Part shown: positions 11,197-24,000 of the stretch, piece by piece
How positions within the stretch are numbered: position 1 is the first letter of the stretch
How the letters are laid out: each line of letters starts with the position of its first letter
Assembly (NCBI RefSeq): GCF_000189635.1
Contig: NW_002476484.1
Coordinates: forward strand, 372,001 to 436,000
Reading direction: 5' to 3'
DNA: 64,000 nt
From: Tetrahymena thermophila SB210
Lineage: Eukaryota; Ciliophora; Oligohymenophorea; Hymenostomatida; Tetrahymenidae
Notes under the pieces: generated by a model
What the model was told of the DNA's origin: nothing
Database searches by the model: none
The model's input: only the letters and a program-made list of their open reading frames with translations
Made by a program: the position numbers and the translations under genes

Positions 11197-12854
11197 TGTT
11201 AATACTCCTTAAATTTATCACTAATTATCTCCTAAATCTTTTAAGTTTATTTATTTATTTGCTTTATACTCTTCTTGCTTATGTTTACTTAATATATTTG
11301 CAATTATTATTTTTTTGCCAGCTCAATTTACCTTGCAGCAGAATTAATAAAAATATTATTTGGTAAGTTGTATATTTATTATTCAAGTATCAATCAATCA
11401 ATGAGTCTATAAATAAATAATTCATTATTCGAATTTTCATTAACAAAAACTAAGAATTTTATTAGATCTCCAATTTAATAATTTAGCTAGATAATAAAAA
11501 GGTAAATAAATTTATAAACAATGTATTATTTATAATTCGAATCCTTTAATTATTCTAAAAATAATTATTGCATTTAGTTTGATTTGATGATATAATAATT
11601 TATATTAAATAGATTATTTTAATTTGTTTTTTACATAAATATTTATTTGTTTGCATGTTTAAAACCAAATAATAAATAATCTAATAAATTAATTATCTAA
11701 TTTAAATTAATTTTAAATAAAAAATATCATAAAACAAAATATTTATTTTTAAATATTCACAAAAAAATAATTTTTATTAATTATTTTTCTATTTTCTATT
11801 TAACAAAAATCTAAATTATTTTAATAAATCATATTATGACTAATATCTTTTGACAAAAATTTTGGTTATAAAACACCATTTAAACAAATGAATTGGAAAT
11901 AAATTAGGTATTGAAATTAACAATTATAATTTTTCAATTGATTCAAATATTAAATTATTTATTTATAAAAACTATATTTAAAAGCAACTTAAGTAAATAA
12001 ACTAATAAATATATTAACTAACTAAAAGTTGTTATAATAGAAATATTAAATTCAAATTTCATTAATCAAAGAATATATCTGAATTTTTAAATAGAAAAAG
12101 TAGATGTTTGCTTTAATCTTTAAAGCAATTCAAACCATCAATTAGCTACTTACTTTCTTTTAAAAAATTATCGGTAATATTTTTAGTATTAATTAAATTT
12201 ATTAAAATAAAACATTTTAAATTATTAGATTAAACTGTAATAATTATTAAATAAAATAAAAATTCTTATTTAAATTATTAGATTAAACTCTGATAATTAT
12301 AAATAAAATAAAATTGTAAGTTGAAATCTGTTTTCTTTGAAATAAAATAAGTTATTTATTAAAATAAATTAATATTTTTAAATTAATTTTAAAATAAAAA
12401 TTTAATTGATACTTACTTTCTATTAGAATCTGTGAGTAAACTTTAATTTAAATAGTTTGTTCTTAAATTTGTCAAATATTACTTATTTGAAAATATACCA
12501 ATCAGAATTTTTAGTTTTTATTAAGTAAGTTTGATAGTAAATAAACAGCCTTTTAAAATTGCAAATAACTATAAATACTTTTATTTTATAACAAAGCAAT
12601 AAATAATAAATTTCTTTTAAATTTAGCAAGATTGATCAATAATGCTATATTTTATCATTTCTTTAACTTTCTAAATATTTTGATGCTCTCTCTTTTTAAT
12701 TGTGAATAAGAAGAGCATGCAAAATATTCGTTTTTGATAATCAGAAAATTAAAGAAAGAATCAAAAACTACTTTGTTGTATCAAGAAAATAAACGTTGTT
12801 AATATAATATTTTTGCAAATTAAACTTGAAATAATAATAGTAGTATTTCTAAAA
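11197..12854. other. Intergenic between divergent genes
   Basis: A 1.65 kb AT-rich stretch carrying the promoters of the SAXO-like (minus) and lifeguard-like (plus) genes. A short inverted repeat lies at about 12681-12720. Otherwise I see only A/T runs and no coding signal. Confidence 0.5.
12681..12720. repeat. Short inverted repeat (possible hairpin)
   Basis: ATGCTCTCTCTTTTT on the left pairs imperfectly with AGAAGAGCAT on the right across about 12 bases. It lies about 140 bp upstream of the lifeguard-like start codon. Function unknown. Confidence 0.35.
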
Positions 12855-13611
12855 ATGTATGGCACTGAGCACTATGAAGATTTAGAAGCTGAAAAAACGA
12901 AAAAATCAGTAAAGATCTTTGAAAGAGATTCTCTTTATAAGAGTTTAGAAGCACATATTAACATAGTTTATTTTACTTAATACTCCATTGCATTAGGCTT
13001 TGTATTTTTGTAATTATTTTGTTAATCTACAAAAAAATGTTTTTAACATTTTATTAAATTCTATTTTCACTTTTCATTTTAGGATTTGGGTATTTGATGA
13101 AGTAAGAAAGTATATGATGGAACATCCAGCTTTTCTTATTATTAGCTGTGCATCATGCATTCTCTGCATAGTTGCTGTTAGATTTTTCTTTATTACAATA
13201 AGAGACTTCCCCTTAAGTTTACTGAGTCTGATCCTCTTTTCTCTATCAAAAATTTACTTACTTGGATTCATCTTTTGTATTTGCTATTATCATCTATATG
13301 TTTACTCATTAGCTCTTCTCTGTGGAGACTTTTTTTTAATCTCCATAATTACCTTAAGTAAATTCAGTAACATGTACTTGATAATTGGAGTAATACTTCT
13401 TTTAAAAGTGGCGCTATCCTTTATTTTAACTATATTTTTCTCAATACTTGAAAGTTTCTTAATTTGCCTAATTACAGGTCTTATATCTATTGTTTATTAG
13501 TTTACTATATACGCCATTAACAGAAAATAAAAATTTGGATAAAAAGACTTTCTAGTTTCATCGTTCTACCTATATGCTTTTTGGCTGATCCCTATTGCTC
13601 CTGATGATTGA
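12855..13611 (+). CDS. Bax inhibitor-1 / lifeguard (TMBIM) family membrane protein
   Basis: Two exons, 12855-13009 and 13083-13611, joined across a 73 bp GT-AG intron that keeps frame. The protein has about seven hydrophobic helices. Features matching the lifeguard branch of the TMBIM family are VFDEVRKYMMEHPAF after the first helix, RDFPLSLLSLILFSLSKIYL, and the closing SSFYLYAFWLIPIAPDD, equivalent to the conserved ...LYLD(I)...-type C-terminal segment. Family members form ER or Golgi calcium-leak channels that temper cell death. Here the C-terminal acidic pair PDD may stand in for the pH-sensing Asp residues, which is a guess. Length (about 227 aa) is normal for the family. Start is the only ATG preceding the first helix. 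Confidence 0.72.
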
Positions 13612-14143
13612 AGGATTAAGACAACTTTTTTATTAAATAAAAACCTAATTTATATTACCTAAAATAAAGATTTAATTAAAGTAAAATATTCACTATAAAT
13701 AACTTAATTTAACCTAAATAGTAAAATGTTTGTTTGCTAGATAAATTAAATAGTTTTATAGTCCGTCCATACAAATTATTTCAATTTTAAATAAGTTAAA
13801 AGGAAATTATTTTTTTAAGTTAGTATTATATCGATTGATTTGTTATTAGCTAAAGTGAATAACATGGAATTAATGAAACACAATTCATTATTATTTATTT
13901 ATTTTTATATTAGAATTCATTACATTATCTAAGATATTTTATATTTATTGTTTATGTTTTTTAATTAATTAATTAATGTTTTCCCACCTCTTTAAATTAT
14001 AAAAAATTGATAAGAAAATTTATAATTAATAATTCAAAATTTGATTGAAAATCAAGCAGAAAAAAGGAGGAAATTGATGAGGAAAAAAGAAATAAGAAAT
14101 TCCAAAAAAACATCAATAAAGATCTAAATAATGAAAGTCCGCA

Positions 14144-14345
14144 ATCTAAGCTTGATCTGAAACACTTAATTTTCACTTATTGATGAGAAAAAAGAATGAA
14201 TAAAGTTTTTCAAACCTGATCATTTTTCATAATCGATTATATTTATATAAGTTGCTGAATATAAATAATCGATTTCATTCTTTTAATTATCCAAAAGTTT
14301 TTAACCTTAATAAGTGAATTCTAGTTAAATCAGATTAGCTTAGAG
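14144..14345. repeat. Large imperfect inverted repeat
   Basis: The left arm begins CTAAGCTTGATCTG and the right arm ends as its near reverse complement, CAGATTAGCTTAG. Further in, TTTTCACTTATTGA pairs with TTAATAAGTGAATT, AAAAAAGAATG with CATTCTTTT, and AATCGATTAT with ATAAATAATCGATT around the centre. The whole could fold into one long hairpin. Its size and structure fit a decayed foldback or MITE-like element; no transposase is present. Confidence 0.5.
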
Positions 14346-14747
14346 ACAAAGTATTATTTGGCCGCCTTTTCGATGCAATTCTCTCTTCTGTCAATTCTAT
14401 ATTAATCTATATAATTAGTATTTTTTTAAAAAAGCTAGCTTACTAAAGTGCCTTGATATTTTCTCTCACTCGCTCTGCTGATAAATAAATAAATAAAATA
14501 TAAATAAAATTTAAAAAATTTGAAAAAAATAAATAAATAAATAAATATTGAAATTAATTAAAAATAAAATAAGAAATAAGTAAAAAATAAATCAAAATAA
14601 ATCAAAATAAATAAATAAGAAAATACAAAGAAAAAAACATAAAATCCAAAAAAAGAAATAAATTAAAATAAAGCTAAAGAATAATTACTAGATCATTCAC
14701 CAACTCAGCTACATATTTATTTAATTAATTAATATCTAACTAACTAT

Positions 14748-14770
14748 TTATCTATCTATCTATCTATCTA
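14748..14770. repeat. (TATC)n microsatellite
   Basis: About five to six tandem TATC units, intergenic. Confidence 0.8.
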
Positions 14771-15030
14771 ACTAACCTACTAATGGTTTTCTTTTAATTT
14801 TTAATTCAAATAATTTTATAAATTTACAAAATAAATTAAAAATTTAAAAGAATTTAATTAATTTAAATACTTGTAAAACTAAATAATAAAATTGTACAAA
14901 ATAAATATAATTTGGAATTGTGAAATATTAAAATTTTAATTGTTAGAAAAACAAAAAAAACAAATAATTAATTAATTTAGTTAAAGCTGAATAAATTTAA
15001 TAAATAAATAAGTAAAAATAGTTTGGTTTT

Positions 15031-16882
15031 TCATTCTGATTGTTTTTAGATAGTTCTTTTATAGACTTCATTTTAATTATCAATTGTAACTTCGTCATGT
15101 TGTTCTTTTGGATAGCCTGGTGTATGTATATTTTACATACTCTTTTCATCTACATCTTATAGCATTAAACTTCTTTCAAATAGTTAAATTTATTTGAAAA
15201 AGTTTCCTTTATAGTTTTCCAAAATTTCTTTTAATAAAATAATTTAGGTAAATTTTCAAAATTAAATTTTTTAAATAGAAAAATATAAAGATAGATAGAT
15301 AGATAGATAGATTGTAAGTTACCAGACACTTCTTGTTTTATTTGTTTTTATAAGCGATCTTCAAAAAGTTAATTTTTTTAGTTTTAAAACTAGTAATAAT
15401 ACTTAGTGCTTTTGCTTAGCTTTACTTTCAAACACTTCTATATTCCCCAAATAAATAGAGTGATGCCAAAAGTTATTCCTAGAATAATCCATACTCCTGC
15501 AAGTTCTGATGTCTTTATTTGCTCTGCACTTGCTTAGCAGGGAGATAATCCAGTAACATCAAAAATTTATCCTTTTATCAAGCTCAAAGGCAAGGACTGT
15601 TGAGACTTAGATAACTATGAATTGTAATTGACAATAACTTAATTACTTGTTCCTTTCGCAAAAAGACTCACATAGTTAAATGATAAGATAACTTCATCAA
15701 CTGCTTCAGCACTGCAATATAAAGAACAATAATAATTAGACAAAGGAGTTTCTAAAAGAAATCCTTAAATTTTGCTAGTTTAAAGATCTGTAAATAGTTG
15801 CTTTTTTTTGAGAATTATAAAAATTAAAAGAATGATTTCAGAAATAAATACTTTACATTAATTGTCTGTAGAGTGTTAGTGGTATTATAGCTAACAAAAT
15901 TAGAAGTATTGTCTGGATAACTGCTTAACATTTGATTATAAAAAACATCAAAAACTCCTATCTTGTAGTTTTATGAAATAGCTGAATCCATACTACTGAG
16001 AGTTTCTTTTGTTTGTTTATTAAAGTAAAATGAAAAATTAATTATAATTAAATTAGACATTTATTTTATTTACTTGTGGTGTAGGATTCAGAAACTTTGA
16101 GAGTCAATTCAGATTAATAAATTACTATATAAACAAATGTAGTGAACCAAAAGAACCAAAGAACGATTCTAGAGCTAGCTTTTTGCAAATAAATTAAATT
16201 GGTAAAGAAGAGACTTGAGAATACATCATAGACTATTTCTAAAATATTGTTAATATGCTTTATCTTTGGCTAACTCCAAGCACGCTCTTCCATAAACCAA
16301 ACTATCAAACTCACTGCGATTCCTAATCCCAAATAGCTGAATATAACTTCTACAGACAAAGGTCTGAATAAAATCCAGTAGCTTTTGTTTTAATCTTACT
16401 AATATATTAACTTCAAGCTGCTTAGATATATTGGCATAGAATTAGCAATATTTTAGCTTAAAACAGATTAGCTAACTCGTTGAGCTCCTATTCCTAAAAC
16501 AATTCTATCAGTTGTAGAAGCGTCATTTGCCAATGTTTAATAAAAACTATCAGGACTTACACATGTAAGTTGTATCTGATAAAATTAATCATTCTTCATG
16601 TTACCTATATTTTATCTTTAAAAGCATAAAATAAATAAATCAATCAATCAATCAAACTAGTTAAATCATTTATTTTAATTACAAGACAAGCTGCAGTTCA
16701 TAACCCGATATAATACTTAATTGAGCAGAATTCATTTAAGTATTCGAGTCTAATAATATCTAAGCATTTGTAGAATTGCAAACTGTAAGTGGCCAATAAG
16801 GATATATGTAAATTTGATATTATTTTATACATTCCACATTTAAAAAGAGTAATGATAATAAAATCAGAGTTATAATGTTCAT
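15031..16882 (-). CDS. Ionotropic glutamate receptor-like channel
   Basis: Starts MNIITLILLSLLFLN, a signal peptide, at 16882. The order of segments is that of an ionotropic glutamate receptor: a short S1-like part (SGYELQL, TDRIVLGIGAQRV), helix M1 after YWILFRPLS, a loop with EIVYDVFSSLFF in the pore position, M3 SRIVLWFFWFTTF, then an S2-like part with YKIGVFDVFYNQ and a final M4 AGVWIILGITFGITLFIWG followed by a short Lys-rich tail. M3 ends VIYQSELT where animal receptors have SYTANLAAFLT, so the gating motif is largely lost. Exons around 15780-15870 join well through CAACTATTTACAGATC-type sequence. The first intron (about 16580-16690) and the C-terminal tail exons (15031-15330) are uncertain; one intron contains a GATA repeat. 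Ligand unknown. A plant or bacterial GluR-like channel is the alternative label. Confidence 0.65.
15290..15312. repeat. (GATA)n microsatellite within an intron
   Basis: About five to six tandem GATA units on the plus strand, lying in a predicted intron near the 3' end of the receptor-like gene. Confidence 0.8.
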
Positions 16883-17475
16883 TTAACTGTGTTTTATTAT
16901 AAATTCAATTGAAAAATAAGTTGAAATAAACAACTTCAATTTTATCTTTTGTATTATTTATAGTATTAAGTAAATTATTAATTAATGCTTATTTGCTTGT
17001 TTGTTTGCTTATCACTTAAAATACTAAATTTCAATTTAAGTAAACTAGTTAATTATAATTATTTAAATTAATTACATATTTTGAAAAATGATATTTAAAA
17101 TCATTTTTATCTAAAATTTAATACTAAATACTTACTGAATGTAAGAAGACCCAACCTTAATCATTTTTTTCCTTAAAATTCAACTTAATTAAAATAAAAT
17201 TTCCTTTGATAGAAATAATAATTAAAAAAATATTTATTTTAGAAAGTTTATGAAATAAAAAATAGAAATTATTTACATTGAATACATTGATTGATAGATA
17301 AATAGATAAAATATTTGTTTGTTATTTACATGAAAATAAATTTTATTTAATAATTAATTAAGTAAAATAATGATAGATTAGATTTTATTAGTAACTTATT
17401 AAGTAATTAGATAATTATTTAATTTTGACTTCAATAAAATCTTTACAGATAAAATTTGGAGAATTTAATTATTTA
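16883..17475. other. Intergenic, AT-rich
   Basis: Tandem minus-strand genes flank it: promoter of the receptor-like gene on the left, 3' end of the coiled-coil gene on the right. Nothing else seen. Confidence 0.5.
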
Positions 17476-20281
17476 TCATTTTAGTGATTTTTTATTTAAT
17501 GAGCTAGTTAGTGAATTATTAGTTAACTAATCTTTTAAATTTAGCTGCTAAATTTATGTATTTAGGTGCTGAATTTCCATTTTTAATTTACTATTTTCTT
17601 TTTATAATTCAATACTTGAATACAATTATTCCTCGTCTGTGCTATCTTCCAATTCATTTTTTAAAAATTTTACTTAGTCTGCTGCTATTTCCTAAAAATT
17701 TAATTTAAATTAAGTTTTAATGTTAAAATATTTACTTGCATCTCTGATTCAAGTTATGTTATGTCTGGTGAAATTTATGATATTTTTTACTATATTCTGT
17801 CATATTTTATTTAGATTTCTTATTTAAAGAAGTCTATATGATTAAATGAGATTTGATTTTTGGACATTTGCAGGAATTTATCTACTAATCTTTATATATT
17901 GTCTTTAAACCATTCAAGTTCTTCGTAGAGCACTTGCTATTTGACTATTTTATCCATGAGCTTCTGCATGTAGGAATTAAGGAGGTGAAGAGTTTGATTG
18001 TTTATGCATTTAATTTTTTCACTTTTTTATATTTCTTTTTTTTGTGTATTTTTATTTGGGGAAGGTGTTCTTAAGCTTGAATATTTGCAAATCAAATTTA
18101 ATTTTTCTAAGTATTTCACAACAGTAATTTATGTATTTCTCGGTAGTTCATTGTTTTAGAACTTATTTACTAAACATATCAAATTCGTTACTAAATTATG
18201 ATCCTTTTTATCAACATCCAAGAGCAATTAGTTAATTTCCTGAAGATTTTTTAGTTCTTCTATCTTCTACTTTAATATTAACACTTCATTTTCTTTTTAA
18301 TGGATTTAATCTTCTTTACTCTTAATTCTTTCCTTTTAAAGATAATTTGTAAATTAATATCACTTTCTTTTATATTCAAACAAAGAAAAACAAGCAAATA
18401 AATCAAAAAATTAATTACTTCAATCAGCTAGTTCTTCTCATTTAAAATATTATATTTTGCATCATTTTCTTACAAAGTAATTGAAAAAGATTATTTTTCA
18501 TTCTGCTAGGCAATAATCATTTATTGTAAGGAAATCTTACATTCCTCTAAATCTTTGTGTAGACTCTCTAACTTTTATCCTTTTTCTTCTATCTTTGAAC
18601 TAAGATTTGCATTATCGTCTTTAAGTTACTTTGCAAGTTTATCAGATTCATTAAATTTCCTAAATAAATTAGCATTTTCAGCACTTAGCTCCTAAATTTG
18701 TTTTTTAAGATCTCTTTATTTAAAAATATTTTTATTAATTTTGATTATTTTTTTTAATAAAAAACTACTGGTTTTGAATTTTAAGGTTCTTAAATTCGCT
18801 TTCAAAATCTTCCTCTAAGCCATTTGCCTCACTGTATAGCTTTACCCTTTACTTTTCTGTGTCAAGTTCTTTTTGTAAATTATTAATTTAGACATTTGCT
18901 TTAACTAAAAGTTGCTTGATTTCATTTGGAATCTACTATACGTCTACGTTAGTATACGAAGAAATATTCTGACTTTGGATATTTTATTAATTTTCTGTGT
19001 TGCTTTCCTTTTTAGGAGAAACTCTCTAAACAGGCTAGGTTATTTGGGTATTTTCTTTTTCTAAATTTCTATATAGAAGAGCTATGTCTTTAGATACTAT
19101 TTCTTTCAAATCTATGGCTGTGGGTAAAAGACTGTAGTATTCGTCTTTTAAGGATATCTTTTGCTTATTGGTTCCATTTATAAACTAAGAGAGAAATTAG
19201 CTAAATGCTTAATTTCTTGATAAAAGAATGTTTTTCTTTTTTTAAACTAATCTTTCGATTTCTTCATGTACTAAATGAATGTAGTATTTTAGAACAAACG
19301 AATTTTTTTCTTCTAGGAAATCAAATGCAAACTTTGCATTTTGTTCGTATTTTTCCTTAATCTGACTAGTCAAAAAAAGAGTATCCCTTGCATTTACTTT
19401 CATTGACAAAATCTTATTTTTGAGTTCCTAAAAAATAAGTTGTCTTTCTGTAACAATGTCTGGCTACCTCTATGAATTTTATGGAGACTTTGAAAGTTGT
19501 TGTATCTGTTAAGCACCTTATTTTGTATTTTGTACTGTAGACTACAATACTGTTTTTGGGCTTTTAAAAAATTTATCATTTTGACTTGAGATAGAAAGCA
19601 TTTATTTTGTTAAATTGTTGCTTGTATTTGCATAGGGAGAATGAAGTCCATTCTATTGAGTTTATATTAGATTCGGCTATATTTATTAATTTAAACTCTA
19701 AGTATTATTGTTGCTATTAGTATTAAAATTAGCTATATCTTGGCTTGGATTTATTGTGCTATAACTGATTGAAGTAGTACTAACAGGAGAAAGTACACTT
19801 TCAAATTAGTTAATGTATGATTAAATATTCTTTTCACCATTTACAAAACTTCCTTTCTATCCATTTCTATCTTTTTCGATTGAATTTTCTTCATTTATCA
19901 ACAAAGGAGGTAATTATTTTCTGAAATTTGTAAAAATAAATTAATTAATAGGTTGCCTTGTTGTTATAAGTATTACTTAGGAGGAGTTTTTGAGTTCTTT
20001 CTAACATGAAAGTAGAAATCCTTTTTATGTGTTGGAGTAGTATTTTGTTGATTTTATTATTCAGTTAAAATACTTTAGTACGGTATAGGACTCTAAGAAA
20101 TCTGAAGAGGTTTTCTAATTGGACTTTTACTGCTGCTAAAGCTTGGCTTATATGTTTCTTTTTCTTCTTAGAAATTGTTGGTGTTATAGCTTTTATTGCT
20201 GCTTGTAAAAAAATTTGAATTTTATGAGGCGTTCTTTGTTGTATTGCTAAAAAGCTGCTTAGGAGTTGAGCTAGATTGCAT
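17476..20281 (-). CDS. Coiled-coil protein, function unknown
   Basis: A minus-strand gene of several exons starting MQSSSTPKQL at 20281 and ending NKKSLK at a TGA. The first 180 or so residues are Ser, Asn, Pro and Lys rich and probably disordered. From about residue 250 to the end the sequence is dominated by Glu, Lys, Leu and Gln in heptad-like order (for example LRKFNESDKLAKQLKDDN, NELEDSTDEEQLYSSI and KLKMEIQHLNTQ), so a long coiled coil is likely. The first intron begins GTAATAC (about 19972) and ends TTTCAG (about 19921); others lie near 18770-18720, 18410-18360 and in the 3' part. I do not recognise a family. Cytoskeletal or basal-body proteins often look like this, but that is not evidence. 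It diverges from the CNBD gene at 21089. Confidence 0.6.
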
Positions 20282-21088
20282 CTTGTTGTTTGGACTTTTA
20301 TCATCAAAGAATAACTCTTTATTTATTAATATTAATTTATGTTAAAGATAATCAACATTTTTAAAAGAGTTAGTTATTGTTGTTAAACATTTGTAATTAT
20401 GTTACTATTTAAATCCTTTTATGATAATCCTATAAGTTAACTAAGGTGCTACTTTGCGTGTTACCTTTTAGGTGTTGTTGAATTATTGCTCATTGACATA
20501 GTGATAAATTATTCTATATAAAGATTTATTTGTTATTGCAAAAAATCAAGAGTTAAAGTTAATTAATTTTTTATTTGCAAATTTGTAAATTTTTAACGAT
20601 TACTTTTTTCGAAAAAGTTAAAATACCATTGGGTTTTTTGTTGCTTATTTATCTTTTATGGATAATAGAAAACTTTATAGATTTGATAAAATTATATTTT
20701 AGTCTTAAATAAAATATTTCTTTTATTTTATTTTCTTTTAAATTTAAAAAAATAAAATAATTCTATTTTATTTTTTTTTCATCTTTTTTATAAATTAATA
20801 TGATTATAATTTTAAATTACTTTCATAATTAAATAAAGAAATTATAAAAGTAATTTATGGTAAATAATAAATATTTATCTAGTGGTTTGTTTGCATATTT
20901 GGAAATATAATACAAGATATACAAATGTATATTTTTAATTACCATAAATTATTTTTATAAATTAATTGAATATCTCCGCTCTGTAACTAGAAACTTAATA
21001 ATTTGCTAAATATTATTTTGCTTCAAATACTTTATTTTTTTAAGATCTTCCATAATTATTTCTTACTCAGGGGACATTCTTATTCAAA
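20282..21088. other. Intergenic between divergent genes with an inverted repeat
   Basis: Shared upstream region of the coiled-coil (minus) and CNBD (plus) genes. It contains the inverted repeat 20839-20963 and long T/A runs. No coding signal. Confidence 0.5.
20839..20963. repeat. Inverted repeat, about 25-bp arms
   Basis: The left arm AATTATAAAAGTAATTTATG (continuing GTAA) and the right arm TTACCATAAATTATTTTTAT (continuing AAATT) are near-perfect reverse complements, separated by about 75 bases. It could be a hairpin-forming MITE relic in the divergent promoter region. Confidence 0.5.
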
Positions 21089-24000
21089 ATGTCTAGAAAC
21101 ATAGATTCTCGCACTGGGGAATCATTAAAAAAGAGCACTTTAGACATATAGTCTGATAAATTTAATCATATTGATGAGGCTGACTAAACATTAAACAAAT
21201 AAAATTTGTTGATTTAAAGTGTTTCGAATGAAATTTTAGATTAATCCTAAGACCATTAAAACTTTACACCATTTAACAAATTAGATCAGGTGTTTAAAAA
21301 ATCTAATACATAGTTTAATAGTCATTTGTTTGGAGCTGATTAAAACTAAGGTGTATTAATTAATCTTTAAGATATTGATATTATGAGATAAGAGCAGTTT
21401 ATTTCAACTTAAAATTCAATCGATGAAGCTAACAGCGTCATAATTAGAGCTCTGTAAAAGAAACCGAAAGAGAGAAGATCTTCAAATTTAAACGAGCTTT
21501 TGAAAATAATGGAAAATTTACCCTTTTTTCAAAAATATATTGAAGATGGTCAAAGAGATATACTACTAAAATGCTGCCAATAGATGCAAATCGAGTTCTT
21601 TGAAAAAGATTAAAATGTTTTTGAAATTGGTATATTTTTAATAAATGTTTTCATTTCTTTTAATTATTTTTAAAATTATTTTTATACAATTTTAACATTA
21701 AAATATTTCATTTAAATGTAGGAACAATAGGTGAAAAATTCTATTTGATTTTAGAAGGTGAAGTTGAAGTATACGCTAAAATACCTAATTCTTAAATCAC
21801 TCTATCTTCAATAGCTCAAATAGGATCTCAAACCACAAAAAATTAAAACTAATAAATCTAGGAAAAAGATTTATCTGAATTAATCTCTTAAACTAATAAT
21901 AATTCAAATAAAACAGGGAATATTGAATACTCACAAATGCCTAGACAATATAACAAGGCATCGTAATAAGAAATCACAGAAACTCGAATTTCTTCTAAAC
22001 TCGAGTAATATGATTCATCTCCAACTAAAAAATATTAATAAAAATAAGAAAAACAGAAGAGTTCTAATAATTCTCTTAAAGCACAGTAAGAAATGCTGTA
22101 GAGCTAGTTTATTAAAAAAAATGATGCTTTTAATAAAGTAAAAACATTTATTTTTTCTTATTTTTAACATTTTTTTATTTATTTTTAAATTAGTCTCCTG
22201 AATCAAATAAAGAATAAAATTAGATACCATAAACTCCTGCTTAATCTTTGATTAATATTATTCCAAATGATTTCAGTCAGTTGATGCTTGTCAAAAAATT
22301 AAAAGAAGGATAAAGTTTTGGCGAGCTAGCTCTCATTTACAATAAGCCAAGACTAGCCACTATAAAATGCATTAAAAAATGCACCTTTGCTGTTCTTGAA
22401 AAAAATTAATACTTAGAAATTTTGAAAACTGCTGAATAAAGAAATATTTTAAAATAAATAGATAAATTATATGAAATTCCTTTGTTTAAGCAGCTCAGTT
22501 TTGAGTTTTTAAAGGAGATTTATCTCAATTCTGAATAGATTTAACTCAGGAAAAATGATATAGTCTTTTCTAAAGGCGATCCCTCCAATGCAGTTTATAT
22601 TGTCCAGCATGGCGAATTTAGTGTATTTATTTGCAATTTAAAATGAACTCTAAGAAATTTTTAATTTTTAAATAGATTAGAAATAGATATAACTGCCCAC
22701 AATAGGGCTTTGAAAATGACGCTTTGCTAAAAAAATTAGAAAGTATGAGCAAGGAAGGGATCGATACTCTTCTAAGGTCTTATAGCTCTTCTAAGTAAAA
22801 ATCGTTTACTGTAAAATTAAACATTTTTATATAGATTAAAATAAAATAGTTTTTATTTTGTTATAGTTATTAAATATGTGTGCAAATGAAATGTTTGGAG
22901 AGGAAGATTTACTAAAAGATTAAAATAGAAGCTTTGAAGTTTATTGCTCAAGCTTTACAGGTTAGCTGCTTGTGATCAAAGATATTGATTTCAAATTAAG
23001 AGTTTTTGAGAGAAACGATTACATCCATGAGTATATTCTCACTAGATTAAAAAACAAGGAAATCATTCTGTAAGAGAAAGAAAGGAATCTCATTGAGCAA
23101 TTCAGCAAGTATAAAAATTATTTGGTTGAGAATAGAGATGAATTAAAAAATATTATATTTTCTTAAATTTTAATGGATCAAACATGCAGTATGCCTTAAT
23201 CTCCTTAACTAAAATAAGATACCTCTAGTTAAACTGCACGCTCTCCTTATAATTAATAAGGTTTTTCTCCTTTTAACTAGTAAGGACTATCTCCGAGCAG
23301 ATTCAAATAGCTCCGATAATCAGAAATTATTCAAAAAAGTAAAAAAAATAGCTAACATAAATTTTAAAATTCTGAGTTTAGCATAAATTAAGAATCTCCT
23401 CGTTCTTGTAGAATTAACGAATTTGATCATAACAATAGTTTTGGCATGCAAAGCTTTCAGGAAACTAAATATAATTAAACTGATTAACTTTATTATTATG
23501 TTAATTCTCCTAAAAAATAACAATTCAAATAAAGCAATACATAAATTATTTACAATAATTAAGGTCAAAGAAGTTATTCTGATTCATCCAGGTATTATAC
23601 GAAAACAAGTTATTAACCTAAAACAACATTTGAGTACTTAGAATTAGAGGAATCAACAAATCTGATACCTAATGAGAACTAAGATAGAAAAGCAAGTAAT
23701 AACAATGATGAAACTAAACACTTTGGAAATTAATAGCCAAATTCACCTAATAACTCAACAAACTTTTAGAATGGATTAAAGTTAGAAGATTGTAAAGAGA
23801 AATCTTTCATAAACTGTAGGAAATCTCCTAGATAAAATATATATAATGAGGAATTCTTTGAAAAAGAGAGTCCATTATATGAAAAACGGCAAGAAGGAGA
23901 GGATAAAAAGAATTAACTTGATAGTTCCTAATAAAATAAATAAAATCAATCAAGTACCTAAAACGGTTTCTTCTAAATTGAAGTATCAAAGCGAAAAAAG

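Larger units (their letters stand above)
13612..15030. other. Intergenic with a large imperfect palindrome and simple repeats
   Basis: Convergent region between the plus-strand lifeguard-like stop and the minus-strand receptor-like stop. It contains a ~200 bp imperfect inverted repeat (14144-14345), an A-rich AAAT-repeat block (14480-14660) and a TATC run (14748-14770). No coding frame with protein-like composition was found. Confidence 0.5.

Noticed and set aside
14480-14660. AAAT/AAATAAAT tracts that look like a repeat array
   Set aside because: Irregular, low-complexity A-rich sequence without fixed spacers or repeats; not a CRISPR or satellite.
20065-20307. Minus-strand 80-codon ORF starting MMIKVQTTR
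   Set aside because: It is one frame off from the coiled-coil gene's first exon, whose frame continues through several hundred codons.
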